From positions 1-64,000 of the forward strand of contig JAGVSM010004218.1 in the NCBI GenBank assembly GCA_022494885.1: 64,000 nucleotides of DNA, read 5' to 3'. Origin of the DNA: Micrasema longulum (Eukaryota > Arthropoda > Insecta > Trichoptera > Brachycentridae). Of the stretch, positions 1 through 10,624 are shown piece by piece. A program made the translations under genes and the position numbers. How positions within the stretch are numbered: position 1 is the first letter of the stretch; each line of letters opens with the position of its first letter. The notes below the pieces were generated by a model. It was given only the letters and a program-made list of their open reading frames with translations, searched no databases and was not told the origin of the DNA.

Positions 1-2
1 AC

Positions 3-1960
3 TCTTTATGGAGAAGATGCAAAAGTTCGCCCAAAAATATATCTTTTGGTACTGAATATAAACAATACAGAAATAAATTAAATAAATGTATTATACAGGC
101 CAAGAAAACATACTATAATGAGAAATTTCACGGCTGCGGAAATAACATCAAGGCGACATGGATCCAAATCAATAAGGTGATGGGAAGAAAGGAAAAAGCC
201 GATTGTGACGAAATATTGGAAAAATACTTTTTGAAAACGGAATCTATAGAAGATACAGCAGAAAAATTCGTTACTTTTTTTCAAGAAGGAGTAAATAAAT
301 TACTTCACAATTGCAACATCAAAACAAATGTATCAACATTTAAATCAAGACTTCACTCGATGTATTTACCTCGGGCCAAAACCTCACAAATTACTAAAAT
401 TATTGGGACAATGAAAAATTCGAGAACTACGGGTATAGACAATATAAGAATGTATGATATTAAAAAATATGTTTCAATTTTGAGCCCTGTGATTACGCAT
501 CTTATCAACCTTATTTTGAGTACTGGTTTAATTCCAGAAGTGTTCAAGCACAGTATAGTGAGACCTATTTACAAAGGGGGAGATCATTCTAATGTAAATA
601 ATTATAGACCGATATCTTTATTGCCTGCGATCGAAAAAATATTAGAAAAATATGTGTGTATTAATTTGGATCAATATTTGGAGAAGTTCAATATTATTGA
701 TCGTTGTCAATTCGGATTTCAGAAAAAAAAAGTTGCGACGATCTATTACAGAAATTCGCAGATTACATAAATAATGAATTGAATGGCTTACAGCACATCT
801 TGGTTTTATTTATAGATTTTTCAAAAGCATTCGACACTTTATGTCACTCAAAATTATTAGAAATATTAGAGTCAATTGGGATAAGGGGAACACTGCATTC
901 TTTTTTTCAAAATTATTTATCGGGGAGAAAAATGAGCGTCAAAATTAAAAACATTTTAAGTTCAGACAAGGTTCAGACAAGGAATATTTATCCGGATTAC
1001 CTCAGGGATCGATTTTAGGCCCAAAATTATACATAATTTATGTGTCATTTATAAAAAAATTGTTTCGGAATGTTAAAAAATTTATCTTTGCAGACGATAC
1101 GGCACTTGTGATTTCGGGGAAAAATCCACTAGAAATGCAAGAAAAAATGCAAAACGATTTTAATAAACTTTTGAATTGGGCACATGATTTTGGTCTCATT
1201 ATTAATACAAAAAAAAACAAAATGTTTGTATATCAAATCACCTCATGCTAAAAAATACATACTTCAAAATTTCATTGCCCATAATGTTGACTGTCTACAT
1301 AATAAAATTCCACTACACTGTAACTGCGATATTATTCAATTTGAAAGTCAATATAAATATTTAGGAATATATATAGATGTAAATTTTAAATGGAATTGTC
1401 AAATATCTAACCTTTGTGATCGATTGCGGACTCTAGTTAGTACTTTTTATAAGTTATCGTTTATTCTGCCTAAAAGTACACTCAGAATTATTTATTTTTC
1501 CTTGGTGGAGGCTATTCTAAGATATGGTATCAAAGCATGGGGTCACTCAACAATCACAAACATAAAATGATACAGAGTTTACAGTGTTCCATCGTTAAAA
1601 AAATAGTCTCTAATGATATTTACAAAATAAGGAGTAACAAATGTGTATTATATAAATCTATTAAGGCGCTGCCGGTTCGAGGAATTCTGTGGCTCTGTAT
1701 CATTTTGGAACAAAGAAATAGTGATGAATTCAAAAATTTATTGGAACATGGTTATAACACAAGATTTACACAAAATGATGGTTTAGTGATTCCAAAGACA
1801 AGAAACAAATATGGGACAAGAACTTTAAAATATGTGGTTCCAGTTATGTTTAATTTGTTACCAAACAATCTGAGAAATGGCACTACCAAAAGTGACAAGG
1901 GCAAAATAATAGACTGGCTATTCGATCAGGAGTTTATATATTTAAAAAATTGAATATTTG
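3..1960 (+). pseudogene. Decayed LINE reverse transcriptase (family LG, jockey/CR1-like), 5' end outside window
   Basis: An open frame enters from the window edge and runs to about 770, then continues in shifted frames at 704-1018, 1042-1251, 1184-1570 and 1537-1953. RT landmarks occur in the right order: NYRPISLLPAIEKILE (about 600-650), FIDFSKAFDT (about 809), LPQGSILGPKLYIIYV (about 993-1041), FADDTAL (about 1088), KYLGIYID (about 1355), and the C-terminal VPVMFNLLP near 1840. Frame changes fall at A-runs near 730 and 1212 and at an 11-bp duplication near 959-980. At least four breaks make it non-functional. The missing N-terminus would hold the endonuclease. The LINE identity is firm; the clade is inferred. 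Confidence 0.9.
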
Positions 1961-1989
1961 TAAATATAGATATATATAAAATAGAATTT

Positions 1990-2200
1990 ATAACTAAGTA
2001 ATATTTTCATGGATGTTTGTGTGTGTATATGTATGTTCACATGTATGTATGTATGTATGTATGTATGTGTATATATGTGTATATATGTATGTATGGATAT
2101 GTATGTGTGCATGACCGGGTATAAATATGTATGGATATGGATGAGGATGATATATAGATATAGACTTACATATAGATATAGATATAGATAGATATGTTAA
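1990..2200. repeat. ATGT/ATAG microsatellite after LINE LG
   Basis: Imperfect ATGT and GTAT runs grade into GATATA repeats directly 3' of the LG stop codon. A similar ATGT-rich tract follows the second LG copy (20930-21040), so the tract probably grew from the LINE 3' tail. The 60-codon frame inside it is repeat translation, not a gene. Confidence 0.8.
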
Positions 2201-2210
2201 TAAATAATGT

Positions 2211-2596
2211 TTTTAATAAAATGCACAAAAACATTTTGTGAACCATTAAAATTTTTTTATTAGGCAAAAGTAAATTATTTTTTTTAATTAAAACTAAAGA
2301 TTATTAGTAGAAAGCCGGCTTTTTTTTTTTACATCTTCTAAATATTTTTTTTTTCCGACTTGTTTTGTTTGTAACTTTTTTTCGGTAAAATATCTAATTA
2401 GTAGTAATTATTATTATTTGTGGATGGGACTTCATATGAAATTGTCCCACCCTTTACCTTTTAATTATTCATATTTTGGTGAGTAAAAAAAAAAAAAAAA
2501 AATGTCAAAAATGTCTTAAAATAACTAAAATGTAATAAAATATTGTATGTACATAATAAATAAATAAATAAAATAAATTTAAAAATATTTGTTAAA
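2211..2596. other. AT-rich stretch without a recognisable gene
   Basis: Long A and T runs and TAAA repeats (about 2550-2575). I see no coding frame, inverted repeat or similarity to other parts of the window. Confidence 0.5.
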
Positions 2597-2785
2597 AAGA
2601 ATAATTTTCGATCTTATGATTTACCCAAATATTTAATTTTGAGGGCCATTTTTAACGAGTTGTAAATAACTCACTATTAGAAAATGGAATCGAATTGGGG
2701 TAGAGTGGGATTCGAACCACGGACCTTTGGTCGTGAGTTCGAGACACTAGCCACGGGACCACAACCCGATTTAAATTTCATATTG
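2597..2785 (-). mobile_element. tRNA-derived SINE (family S1)
   Basis: Read on the minus strand, this has a tRNA-like head with a perfect B box GGTTCGAATCC and a weaker A box (GTGGCTAGTG), followed by a body ending in ATATTTGGGTAAATC. The same head and body recur at 56700-56850, and a head fragment lies at 3396-3465. It does not fold as a tRNA with a paired acceptor stem. SINE structure is inferred from the pol III boxes and the multiple copies. Confidence 0.7.
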
Positions 2786-3300
2786 TATTCCCGTCCACAA
2801 AATGGCTTATTTATTTTATTTTATTGGTATGGGAGCGAAGTATGGACTTGGAAAAACAGGGATGAAAGTAGGCTGAATGCTGTCGAAATGCGATCTCTCA
2901 GGCGAATGTGTGGTAAAACTATGTACGATAGATGCACAAATGTTGAGATCCGTACATTATGTAAGGCTGAGACAAGCATTATCGACGAAATCAAGAAAGG
3001 AGCTCTGCGCTGGTTTGGACATGTAGAACGAATGGACAGCGAGAGAACGGCCAAGAATATTTACAATGCGAATGTTGATGGATGCAGAAATGGAGGAAGG
3101 CCGAGAAAGACATGGCATGACCAAATCCAACAAATACTTAAAGATGGACATGTCAAAAGTCGGAATAATCGGCGCGCGTGCATGAGAAGATTTATGAATG
3201 TAGAGGAAGCGAGATCTGTATGTAAAGATAGAGTGTTGTGGCATTCTATCCTCTCTGCCTACCCTTACGGGGAAACGGCGTGATGGTTTTTTTTTTGTTG
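2786..3300 (+). pseudogene. LINE RT C-terminus (family LA, copy 1)
   Basis: The frame ending at 3283 carries the thumb/C-terminal signature shared by five copies here: YGSEVWTWKNRDESRLNAVE, RSLRRMCGKT, RWFGHVERMD, GGRPRKTWHD and the terminal LSAYPYGETA. Only the last 160 or so codons remain, so it is 5' truncated. The 3' end passes from GGCGTGATGG into a T/TTG-rich tail. In related RTE/jockey-type LINEs this part lies after the polymerase palm. The SINE abuts its 5' edge. Confidence 0.88.
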
Positions 3301-3395
3301 TTTGTTTTGACTTTATTAACATATACGGCAAAACCGCCTTTTACAAAACGCATAATATAAACATTTTTGGTGAGTTGTTTTAAATAAAAACATTT

Positions 3396-3465
3396 GAGCG
3401 AACCGCGAACCTTTGATCACTGAGTCCGAGACACTAGCCACGGGACCACAACCCGATTTATGAGT
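3396..3465 (-). mobile_element. SINE S1 head fragment
   Basis: The tract GAGACACTAGCCACGGGACC and its flanks repeat the tRNA-like head of the SINE at 2597-2785 in the same orientation, but the B-box half is degraded. It lies 100 bp after the LA LINE tail. Confidence 0.6.
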
Positions 3466-3933
3466 AACTTTTTCATAAGTCATTCGATGGTATTTTATTA
3501 CCAAGTTTTTAATCAAAATTGTGGACTGGCTTGTTTCTGTGCAGCTACGTTTAAATTAGAGTAAAAGTGAACTTTTTTCAGTTACATTAAAGGTGTCGAA
3601 CGAAGAAATGAGGTTGAATTCCGAGTTCAATATCTTCGTCTGCGTTGTGCTGAAGTTATTATTAAAACAAAATAAAATAAAAAATAATAGGAATCGATTG
3701 AACGAGGCACCCAATAATAAATAAACTGTTATTATTAATTGTAGATAAAGTGTTATTGGACAGAGGTCAGGGCGTATCGTGGATAGGGGCACGTTTATAG
3801 ATATAATTACACTTGTATCGACGAATCGCCAGCTAGAAAATAAGCTGAAGGTGCGCTCATAAACAAACCATGAGAGGTTGAAAAACATAAACAGAGACAA
3901 GATATAACAAATTACAACAGAGCTGGACAGCAG
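3466..3933. other. Unassigned stretch
   Basis: No convincing coding frame. The 114-codon minus frame (3556-3900) has no recognisable motif and an AT-driven composition, and I do not call it. Confidence 0.4.
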
Positions 3934-4520
3934 TTATTCTCTTATTATTCTCTCCACTGCTGGGTGGCGGATGGCGGCCTCTTCCAAACGTCTCCATTCC
4001 TTCCCATCACCCGCTTTCATCATCCACGTTTTACCGGCAATGGAGGCAATGTCGTCGACCCATCTTTTCTGTGGCCTTCCAACGCTTCTTTTGTTTGCCC
4101 GCGGTCTCCACTTTATTATTCTGGGTGTCCACCTGCCATCATTTTGTCTCGCCGAGTGTCCTGCCCACTGCCATTTCAATTTCGCTGCACGATCCATGAT
4201 ATCCACGACTCCGGTTAGGTGCCTTATTTCTTGTTCTGTCTCTTAGACATACACCGAGCATCTGTCTTTCCATGGATCGTTGCGTGCATTTTAATTTCTG
4301 GCTACTTTTTTGTGTTACAGACATGGTTTCTAGTCCGTATGTTGTCACCGGCAATATGCACGATTTATATACTTCTTTTCAAGCATATAGGGACTTCTTT
4401 ATTTTCAAAAATATATTTAAGTTTGCCGAAAGCAGCCCAACTTAGCCCTATTCTTCTTTTAAACTCCGCTATCTGTTTAGAGAGAACAGTTTAGAGAAGG
4501 GAATTTATATACTCATTTGA
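3934..4520 (-). pseudogene. LINE RT C-terminus (family LE, copy 1)
   Basis: Minus-strand frames 4354-4139 and 4206-3934 overlap and together give a LINE C-terminal tail: TTYGLETMSVTQKSSQKLKC, RQMLGVCLRDRTRNK, then AAKLKWQWAGHSARQNDGRW, GRPQKRWVDDI and RRLEEAAIRHP. One frameshift lies near 4200. The second copy at 8500-9195 is a close match on the opposite strand. It is 5' truncated and non-functional. Confidence 0.88.
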
Positions 4521-5039
4521 CAAAAGGAACATTTTTTTTTACATTTTCAAAGTCATATAAGTCCAAAAAATACTGTCCAGCAAAAAAAGTTTTTTTTGCT
4601 CATTATTAGTGGCATAAAAAAATACTTTTAAAATACGACGGAGAAAATCATTCGAAACGAGAGATATTAAATTTTTTTGTTTTTTTTTCAGTATACATAA
4701 GAGGTAAAACAGGGTATTAAAAAAAAGCATAATTAGATAGCAATGAAAAACATAGTAAAAATAGTAAACAAAAAAATCCCACAAATGTATGGCCTGTTCG
4801 TGGGTATACAAGAAAATGTTAACGAATTTTTGCTCCTATTATAAATAATGGACTGTTATAATATTTTTGTGTAACATAAGAAAGAGAAAATAAAATATTA
4901 TGTAAAGGATTATATGGTATTTTTTTTAAGTAATTAAAAAAAGGAAATGAAAAATATTTTTAAAAAACTAAAAATATTCGTTATTATTAAAGGGCAACAA
5001 AATATATCATAATAAAAGAGTTCATATCTTTAGTTAGTA
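4521..5039. other. AT-rich stretch without a recognisable gene
   Basis: Very high A+T with long A runs. The only sizeable frame (minus, 4811-4539) is rich in Phe and Tyr as expected from AT-rich DNA and shows no motif. Confidence 0.4.
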
Positions 5040-5560
5040 TCCAGGATAATGCGTGTTTTTTGAAAGAAGGAAAATTTTGAAAGTTTGGAATCAATGAAAT
5101 ATTATCAGTAAAAAGAGAATAAAACAATTTGGGCCTAAAAAATATGATTGTCTCTGTGCGAGCCTCGTTTTACAATGTGCTATTTCTAACACACTTCGTC
5201 TTTGACTTGATCTATTTAAATTACTTGTAAATAAATTTCTGTTCTTAAATGTATATTTGAAACGTTAAAAACAATATATTTGTCTTAGGTCTGGAAGTTT
5301 AGCTTCTTGGAACAATTGGAAAGAGGGAAAAGTGCCATTTTTGTGAAGCATTATTTTTAATATAATTTTTGAACAGTTTCCAATGGTTTAATATGGTTGT
5401 TGTAAGCTCCCCCCCATCCAATTATTCCATAGGAAAGCGATGACTGTACAAATGCATAATATACCATTTTAATCGTATTTAGCTGGGCGTAAATACTTAG
5501 TCGTTTGAACACATAGGTTAAATATCTTAGTTTATTTTTATTGTATTTAACTTTTTGTAC
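5040..5560 (-). pseudogene. LINE RT C-terminal remnant (family LR, copy 1)
   Basis: On the minus strand around 5470-5380 a frame reads SSLSYGIIGWGGAYNN, the tail motif of jockey/CR1-type reverse transcriptases (QSxLxYGIIGWGGA). Broken frames continue 3' with residues such as LSNCSKKLN. A second fragment with YGIIGWGGAFK lies at 27290-27430. Too decayed to give one reading frame. Confidence 0.65.
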
Positions 5561-5564
5561 ATAA

Positions 5565-6165
5565 TATTATTTGCATATTGGCGGGCCTATTGCCAAATGG
5601 CGATTTCTTCCAACCAACCAATAAAAAAAAGTGTTGTTTTTATAATTCAAGTTACAGAACATATTCAATAGAAAAAAAATTATTTAAAAGCTAATGATAT
5701 ACAAACATAGATATAAACGTATTTGTTTATAAATTACCTTAAATCAAAACTATTACTCAATAGGAAAAAGGGGAAAAGGAAAGGAGGAGAGAATAAGGAA
5801 GAGAAAGGAGATGTTTCTTCAGACGTGATTTAAACAGAGATAATGTAGTAACCTCTTTGATGGTGGATGGGAGATGATTCCACAGTGGAGCCGCATGGAC
5901 ACTATATGAGTTAGAGAAGAAAGAGGAATTGTGGATGGGTATTAAGAGAGTGCCTTGAGAATTAGAACAAAGAGGTAAACCATGAACTGACAAGCGTTGA
6001 AATTTTTCACGCAGGTATATAGGAGCGTTAGGACTATGAAGTACAGTGAACAGACGTGAGAGGGAGTGATAGTCTCTCCGCCGTCTAAGACCGAAAATGT
6101 ACCTTATGCATACCTTACCATTCTGAAGGCGTTCAAGATCGAATTTACTCTGTGCCCGGCCCATT
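5565..6165 (-). pseudogene. LINE RT C-terminus with 3' hairpin (family LF2, copy 1)
   Basis: The minus frame 6164-5757 encodes the C-terminal LINE tail: KVCIRYIFGLRRRRDYHSLS, LYLREKFQRLSVHGLP-type residues, HAAPLWNHLPSTIKEVTTLS. The 3' terminus (about 5620-5570) holds ATTGCC-AAAT-GGCGAT flanked by GGTTGGTTGG and a GGCCCGCC-like tract, a hairpin also found in the other LF copies. Copy 2 is at 50736-51375 on the plus strand. 5' truncated. Confidence 0.88.
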
Positions 6166-6400
6166 TTTGTAAAATTTCATGCTTTGTGAAGGATTTCAAA
6201 AGTATCATAATTACGAAAATGCTGAGTTAAATCAATTGAAACTTTTCACATTAAAATAGGCGCTTCTCATACTTATTCGAAACAATTCGACTTGTTAAGT
6301 CATTTATGGATGATAGTTTAGCCAACATTGGCCTTTATGGAGAGCCACATTGCGCATTGCAATGTTCGCACATCTACAGAGTCTCGCTCCTTTTGTTGTG

Positions 6401-6626
6401 CTTTGTATCCCGGAGCTGTGTAAACACGCGCTTATAATAACCACGCGTTGTGTCCCGGCCCCGTGTTTTCACGTGGTTTACCAGCAGCAAAAAAGTACCA
6501 AGAGAAGTCAGTAGATGTCAATAAAATGCACTTTTTTAGACAGCTGGTAAACCACGTGAAAACACGGGACCGGGACACAACGCGTGGTTATATAATCACG
6601 TGGTAACATGGCTCCGGGACACAGAG
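6401..6626. mobile_element. Palindromic MITE with GC-rich arms
   Basis: Two arms of about 85 bp (6401-6487 and 6541-6626) are inverted copies: the core ACGCGTTGTGTCCCGG and CGTGTTTTCACGTGG match almost perfectly, and the ends read CTTTGTATCCCGGAGC and CTCTGTGTCCCGGAGC. A 53-bp AT-rich spacer separates them. No coding capacity. It is much richer in G+C than its surroundings. The transposon superfamily is unknown because I cannot define a target duplication. Confidence 0.75.
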
Positions 6627-6829
6627 TTAAAAATAACCAATAAGTTGTTACGGTGATTTAATGTTAATTTTATAATTTTTATTTGTGTTTTGTATTTAAA
6701 AAAGCAGTAAAATGCTTAATTTTGAAACAATCTATAAGGTTTTCTCATTTCAAAAAATTTAGAGACAGATTAGATAATAAATATATTCACTCAAAAATTG
6801 TTCAGACCCTCGTAGTCGTAGAAGAATAA

Positions 6830-7505
6830 TATTCTTTCAGAATCACTTCTTCACAATATTTTATATAATCCCACTTCGCCTGTTTATCTGAGAGAGCTCA
6901 TCCAACCTCTTTCACAACACGGACTATGACTTCGTTCTAGTGACGAGAGAACCCTTTTCATACCCTGTCATCGCTCTAATTTTCTTGCCTCCTCTTTCAC
7001 AGTAGTAGCCGCTCGATTGTAGAATAATCTACCCACTAATGTAAGAGACGCCCCTTCTTTATTTACATTTAAGTCAAGATTGAAATCTCACTATCTAAAT
7101 ATTTCAATTGTTCCTTCACCCTTCTTCTTTCCTTCCCATCCCCTCTCCTCTCTCCGTAGTATAATGTTATTTTATTTTTTTAAATTGATAATCTTTGTTT
7201 TTAATTTTTGTATAAAACTGTAAGATAGTATGAACAATTTTGTTCCACCGAGCATTTTTTCCTTTAATTATGATTTATTTTAATTTTCAATCGTTTTGAG
7301 GTTGGCACTTTTTTTCTTAAAAGGCTATTAAAAATATGAGAGAGAAAAAGGTATGTTTTGAAGTCGAATTAAATTCCGACATAACTGTCACTTTAATAAA
7401 ACAAACGCCTAGATGTGAAAATTGTATTTATAATTTTCTCAAACTGAACGGTTTGGGTAGGTGGTAAGAAGAAATTGCCTTAAGGCAATATGCCCGCCCT
7501 TATAT
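6830..7505 (+). pseudogene. LINE 3' end (family LF1, copy 1)
   Basis: This matches the reverse complement of 18490-18000, including a broken C-terminal frame (PVYLRELIQPLSQHGL-like, 6880-6930) and the same polypyrimidine 3' UTR. It ends with AAATTGCCTTAAGGCAATAT then GCCCGCC and a TA-rich tail, the LF hairpin. The coding part is full of stops. Confidence 0.82.
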
Positions 7506-7524
7506 ATATGTTTATATTATATCT

Positions 7525-8500
7525 TTATATATATATAATTCCTCTGTACGTGTGATGTCACCGTACTCCTCCTAAACGGCTTAACCGATTTACGTGCAGT
7601 TTTCAGAGAAATGTAGATCTTTGCGCTGTGCGTGTGCGTGTGCGTAGATATTAAAATCTTCAATCGAATACGTAAAAAATAAGTTAGGAGCATAAATGTT
7701 TTATTCATCGATCTACCAGGGTTGCATTCGAAGAGAATGCATTTACAAAAAAAATTGAAAGATATTATTTTTTAGAATATAAAAAAAGTTTGCTTTTGAA
7801 TATTTACAAACAGAATTTGTTTTTTGTGGATCTCAATCAGATTCTTTCCTTAAATTCCTTATAATTTCTACCCATTTATTTCTTTTTATTGGATTTTTGG
7901 TTACATTAAAATAATATTAAATTCAATGCATTTTAATAATCGTTCCTACATAAGTACAACCCTTTGTTGGTGAGACGACCGGAGTTTGACGTTTGCAAAA
8001 AGAATGCCATATTTGAAAAAATATTTATTTTATGTTTTGGAATTCAACCATAAACAAACACCTACTTAAATTCAATATTTTTTTAATATTGACAATTTTT
8101 AGTTTTGGAATTCAATCACAAACAAGTACCTAGGTACCTACTTATCAATAAAATTATTTTTCCAGGGCAGGCTAACAAAGACTATGATTTCCTTAGAAAT
8201 CATAGTCTTTGTTGGATCATTTTTTCTCGTACGCATAGCATGCTGTCAGGGTAGTATTTTTTTGCACTCTAGTGTCTTTTTTGCCCCATCTTGAGGGTAA
8301 AAATAAGACAGAATGATTATTTCCTGAGTTTAAAATTTGCGAAAAGAATTCTTTATTTGAAAATTAATTATTTTACGTTTCGGAATTCAACCATAAACAA
8401 ATACCTAGGTACCTACTTAAATTCAATATTTGAATATTAATAAGTTTTATTTTTGGAATTCAATCATTAACGAGTACCTAGGTACCCACTATGAATATTT
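7525..8500 (+). mobile_element. Repeat family B, copy 1 (possibly Helitron-like, non-autonomous), partly duplicated
   Basis: Begins with ATCTTTATATATATATAATT, then AAACGGCTTAACCGATTTAC, a TTGCATTCGAAGAGAATGCA palindrome and the CAAGTACCTAGGTACCTACT motif. The segment from GTTTGCAAAAAGAATGCC to GTACCTAGGTACC occurs twice in tandem (about 7990-8150 and 8325-8490). Further copies: 15600-16215, 22440-22755, 41393-41725, 58755-59225, and a diverged one at 59655-60030. No protein is encoded. The Helitron idea rests only on the TC-start, TA-rich end and is weak. Confidence 0.6.
8174..8213. repeat. Perfect 18-bp hairpin with 4-base loop
   Basis: AACAAAGACTATGATTTC, loop CTTA, then its exact reverse complement. 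It sits within repeat family B between the two duplicated segments. Too short for a microRNA precursor; more likely a recent insertion footprint or a tiny palindrome. Confidence 0.8.
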
Positions 8501-9195
8501 ATTTCCAAACTAATCCTTTTGAATATTCATAAAACAAATATTATGAGTCCAATAGGACGAGGTATTTTCATTAACAATAATAAAATCGAAGTGGTTGATG
8601 AATACATGTATCTAGGACCAAAGTCAAACTTGGTAAAGATAACTAGATAGCGGAGTTACCAAGAAGAACAGGGCGAAGTTGGGCTACTTTCGGCAAACTT
8701 AAATATGTTTTTTAAAATAAAGAAGTCCCTATATGCTTGAAAAGACAAGTATATGAATCGTGCATATTGCCGGTGACATTATACGGACTAGAAACCATGT
8801 CTATAACACAAAAAAGAAGCCAGAAATTAAAATGCACGCAACGATCCATGAAAAGACAGATGCTCGGTGTATGTCTAAGAGACAGAACAAGAAATAAGGC
8901 ACCAAACCGGAGTCGTGGATATCATGGATCGTGCAGCGAAATTAAAATGGCAGTGGGCAGGACACTTGGCGAGGCAAAATGATGGCAGGTGGACACCCAG
9001 AATAATAAAGTGAAGACCGCGGGCAAACAAAAGAAGTGTTGGAAGGTTACAGAAAAGATGGGTCGACGACATTGTCTCTATTGCCGGTAAAGCCTAGATG
9101 ATGAAAGCGGGTGATAGGGAGAAATGGAGACGTTTGGAAGAGGCCGCCATCCGCCACCCAGCAGTGGGGAGAATAAGGCTGCAGAAGAAGAAGGC
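8500..9195 (+). pseudogene. LINE RT C-terminus (family LE, copy 2)
   Basis: Starts with thumb residues VVDEYMYLG (about 8590-8620) and continues through LYGLETMSITQKRSQKLKCT (8737-8982 frame) to the GRLQKRWVDD and RRLEEAAIRHPA tail near 9150, with frame changes at about 8640 and 8950. The 3' end is CAGAAGAAGAAGG. It lies inside repeat B: the B motif CACCCACTTATCAATGAAAA resumes right after it at 9196. Close to the copy at 3934-4520. Confidence 0.88.
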
Positions 9196-9897
9196 ACCCA
9201 CTTATCAATGAAAAGTATTTTTCCAGGGAAATAGCAGGCAAGCCAACGTTCGGGCAGAACAACGTCTGTTGTGACGTATAAAATGTCAGCATGTAGACGA
9301 CATCTTTTTCACACACACCACACCCTGAACTGTATTATTTAATTAGCCCTGACGCGGAAAATAGTACATTATTATTATAATATATAGCTGCTTTTATTTA
9401 GTCTATTAAGAAATGTTTTGAATATTAAAATGCCAAACATAAATATTATTTCCGAACATTTGTTGATAAACTTCATATGAAAATTGCATACCAATTAATT
9501 AATTATGATATAATGAACCAATTAAAATATTAACTAGATTTGTCCGAGTCCGGGCGGGCAAAAAATACAGCTACGTACTTCTATTTATTTATTTGATTTT
9601 ATAAGGGAGTTTTTTATTGATTAATATAGATACAAAAAAATAATAATACTAAAAAAACTGTAACTTTCCAAAAAAGTGACTAGCTCTTGTGCTGGGAGAG
9701 TGACTTGCACTGTTATGGTTTTTTAAAGTAATTTGAAGTAACATAATTTAAAATATACCTGCACATAGAATAGTCGAGAAACCCCATACACACATCAAAC
9801 ACATGGCAACTAAACTACTCATAAATGAGGAGGTTTACGTTTTGACCCATTAGTTTCTTTGTAGACGTCGCTCAGTACGCAACTCCTGATTTGAATT
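9196..9897. other. Unassigned stretch after LINE LE2
   Basis: The first 40 bases continue repeat B (TTTTTCCAGGG). The rest is AT-rich without a motif I recognise. Minus frame 9316-9047 mostly overlaps the LE element in antisense. Confidence 0.4.
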
Positions 9898-10445
9898 CAA
9901 CTAAATTTAAATTTATTTCAACAGAGAGGGAAAACGTTTTTGAGAAGCGAATATGGAAGACTAGGCATTTACAGGGCTTATGACGATGGTTTAAGTGACC
10001 ACTTTACACACTGTGTAACATTCACCATTCTGCCCATGTTTCAACATCCACATTTCCTCAACTCTTCCATCTGAAACGTTTTTTACGCGGGTGAGATTCA
10101 TCCGGCTGAACCAATTCACCTACTAGGCAACGCCTGAAAACAATTTACCAATTTTTATACATCTTCTTTTACCAGGTAGTAATTCAACAATGTTTGAGTA
10201 TGTCCAAATGCTTGCAGACTGGTTGGATTTCCTCCCTAGGGAATTATTCAGATTTAAATTTATTTCAACGGAGAGGGAACACATAATAATAACAAAAGTA
10301 AATGCCTAGACTGCCATATTCCCTTCTCAAAAATATTTTCTCTCTTTGTTAAAATAAATTTAAACATGAATAACTTCCTAGGGAGGAAATCCAGCCAGTC
10401 TGCAAGCATTTGGACATACTCAAACAATGTTGAATTCAACTATGC
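9898..10445. mobile_element. Repeat family J, copy 1 (core plus palindromic half)
   Basis: The core (9898-10187) carries CAACAGAGAGGGAAAACG, CTAGGCATTTACAGGGCTTA, CACTTTACACACTGTGTAAC and CACCTACTAGGCAACGCCTG. It is followed by a palindrome (10188-10440) whose two ends are TTCAACAATGTTTGAGTATG and its inverse, each leading to CTGGATTTCCTCCCTAGGGA-type sequence. Nine other copies exist in the window. No frame is conserved between strands beyond what the inverted structure forces, so it is non-coding mobile DNA. Confidence 0.8.
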
Positions 10446-10624
10446 CGTGTTGTGTCCTTTGAAAGTGTAAAAATACTGCTAGGGTCTTAAAGAAACAGGA
10501 TGGTATCACATTTCATGCGTAATTAGCAAACTGATGTTTATGTAGCAAATGCATTACTTAAAAATTTCATTATCTTTACATCTGTCAGATTGTCGAAGAA
10601 ACAAAATGAACATTTCGTTAGTGT

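Noticed and set aside
2009..2191. A Cys/Tyr-rich small protein
   Set aside because: It is the translation of an ATGT microsatellite.
2684..2775. A minus-strand tRNA gene
   Set aside because: No paired acceptor or anticodon stem; the same head with the same body occurs elsewhere, so it is a SINE.
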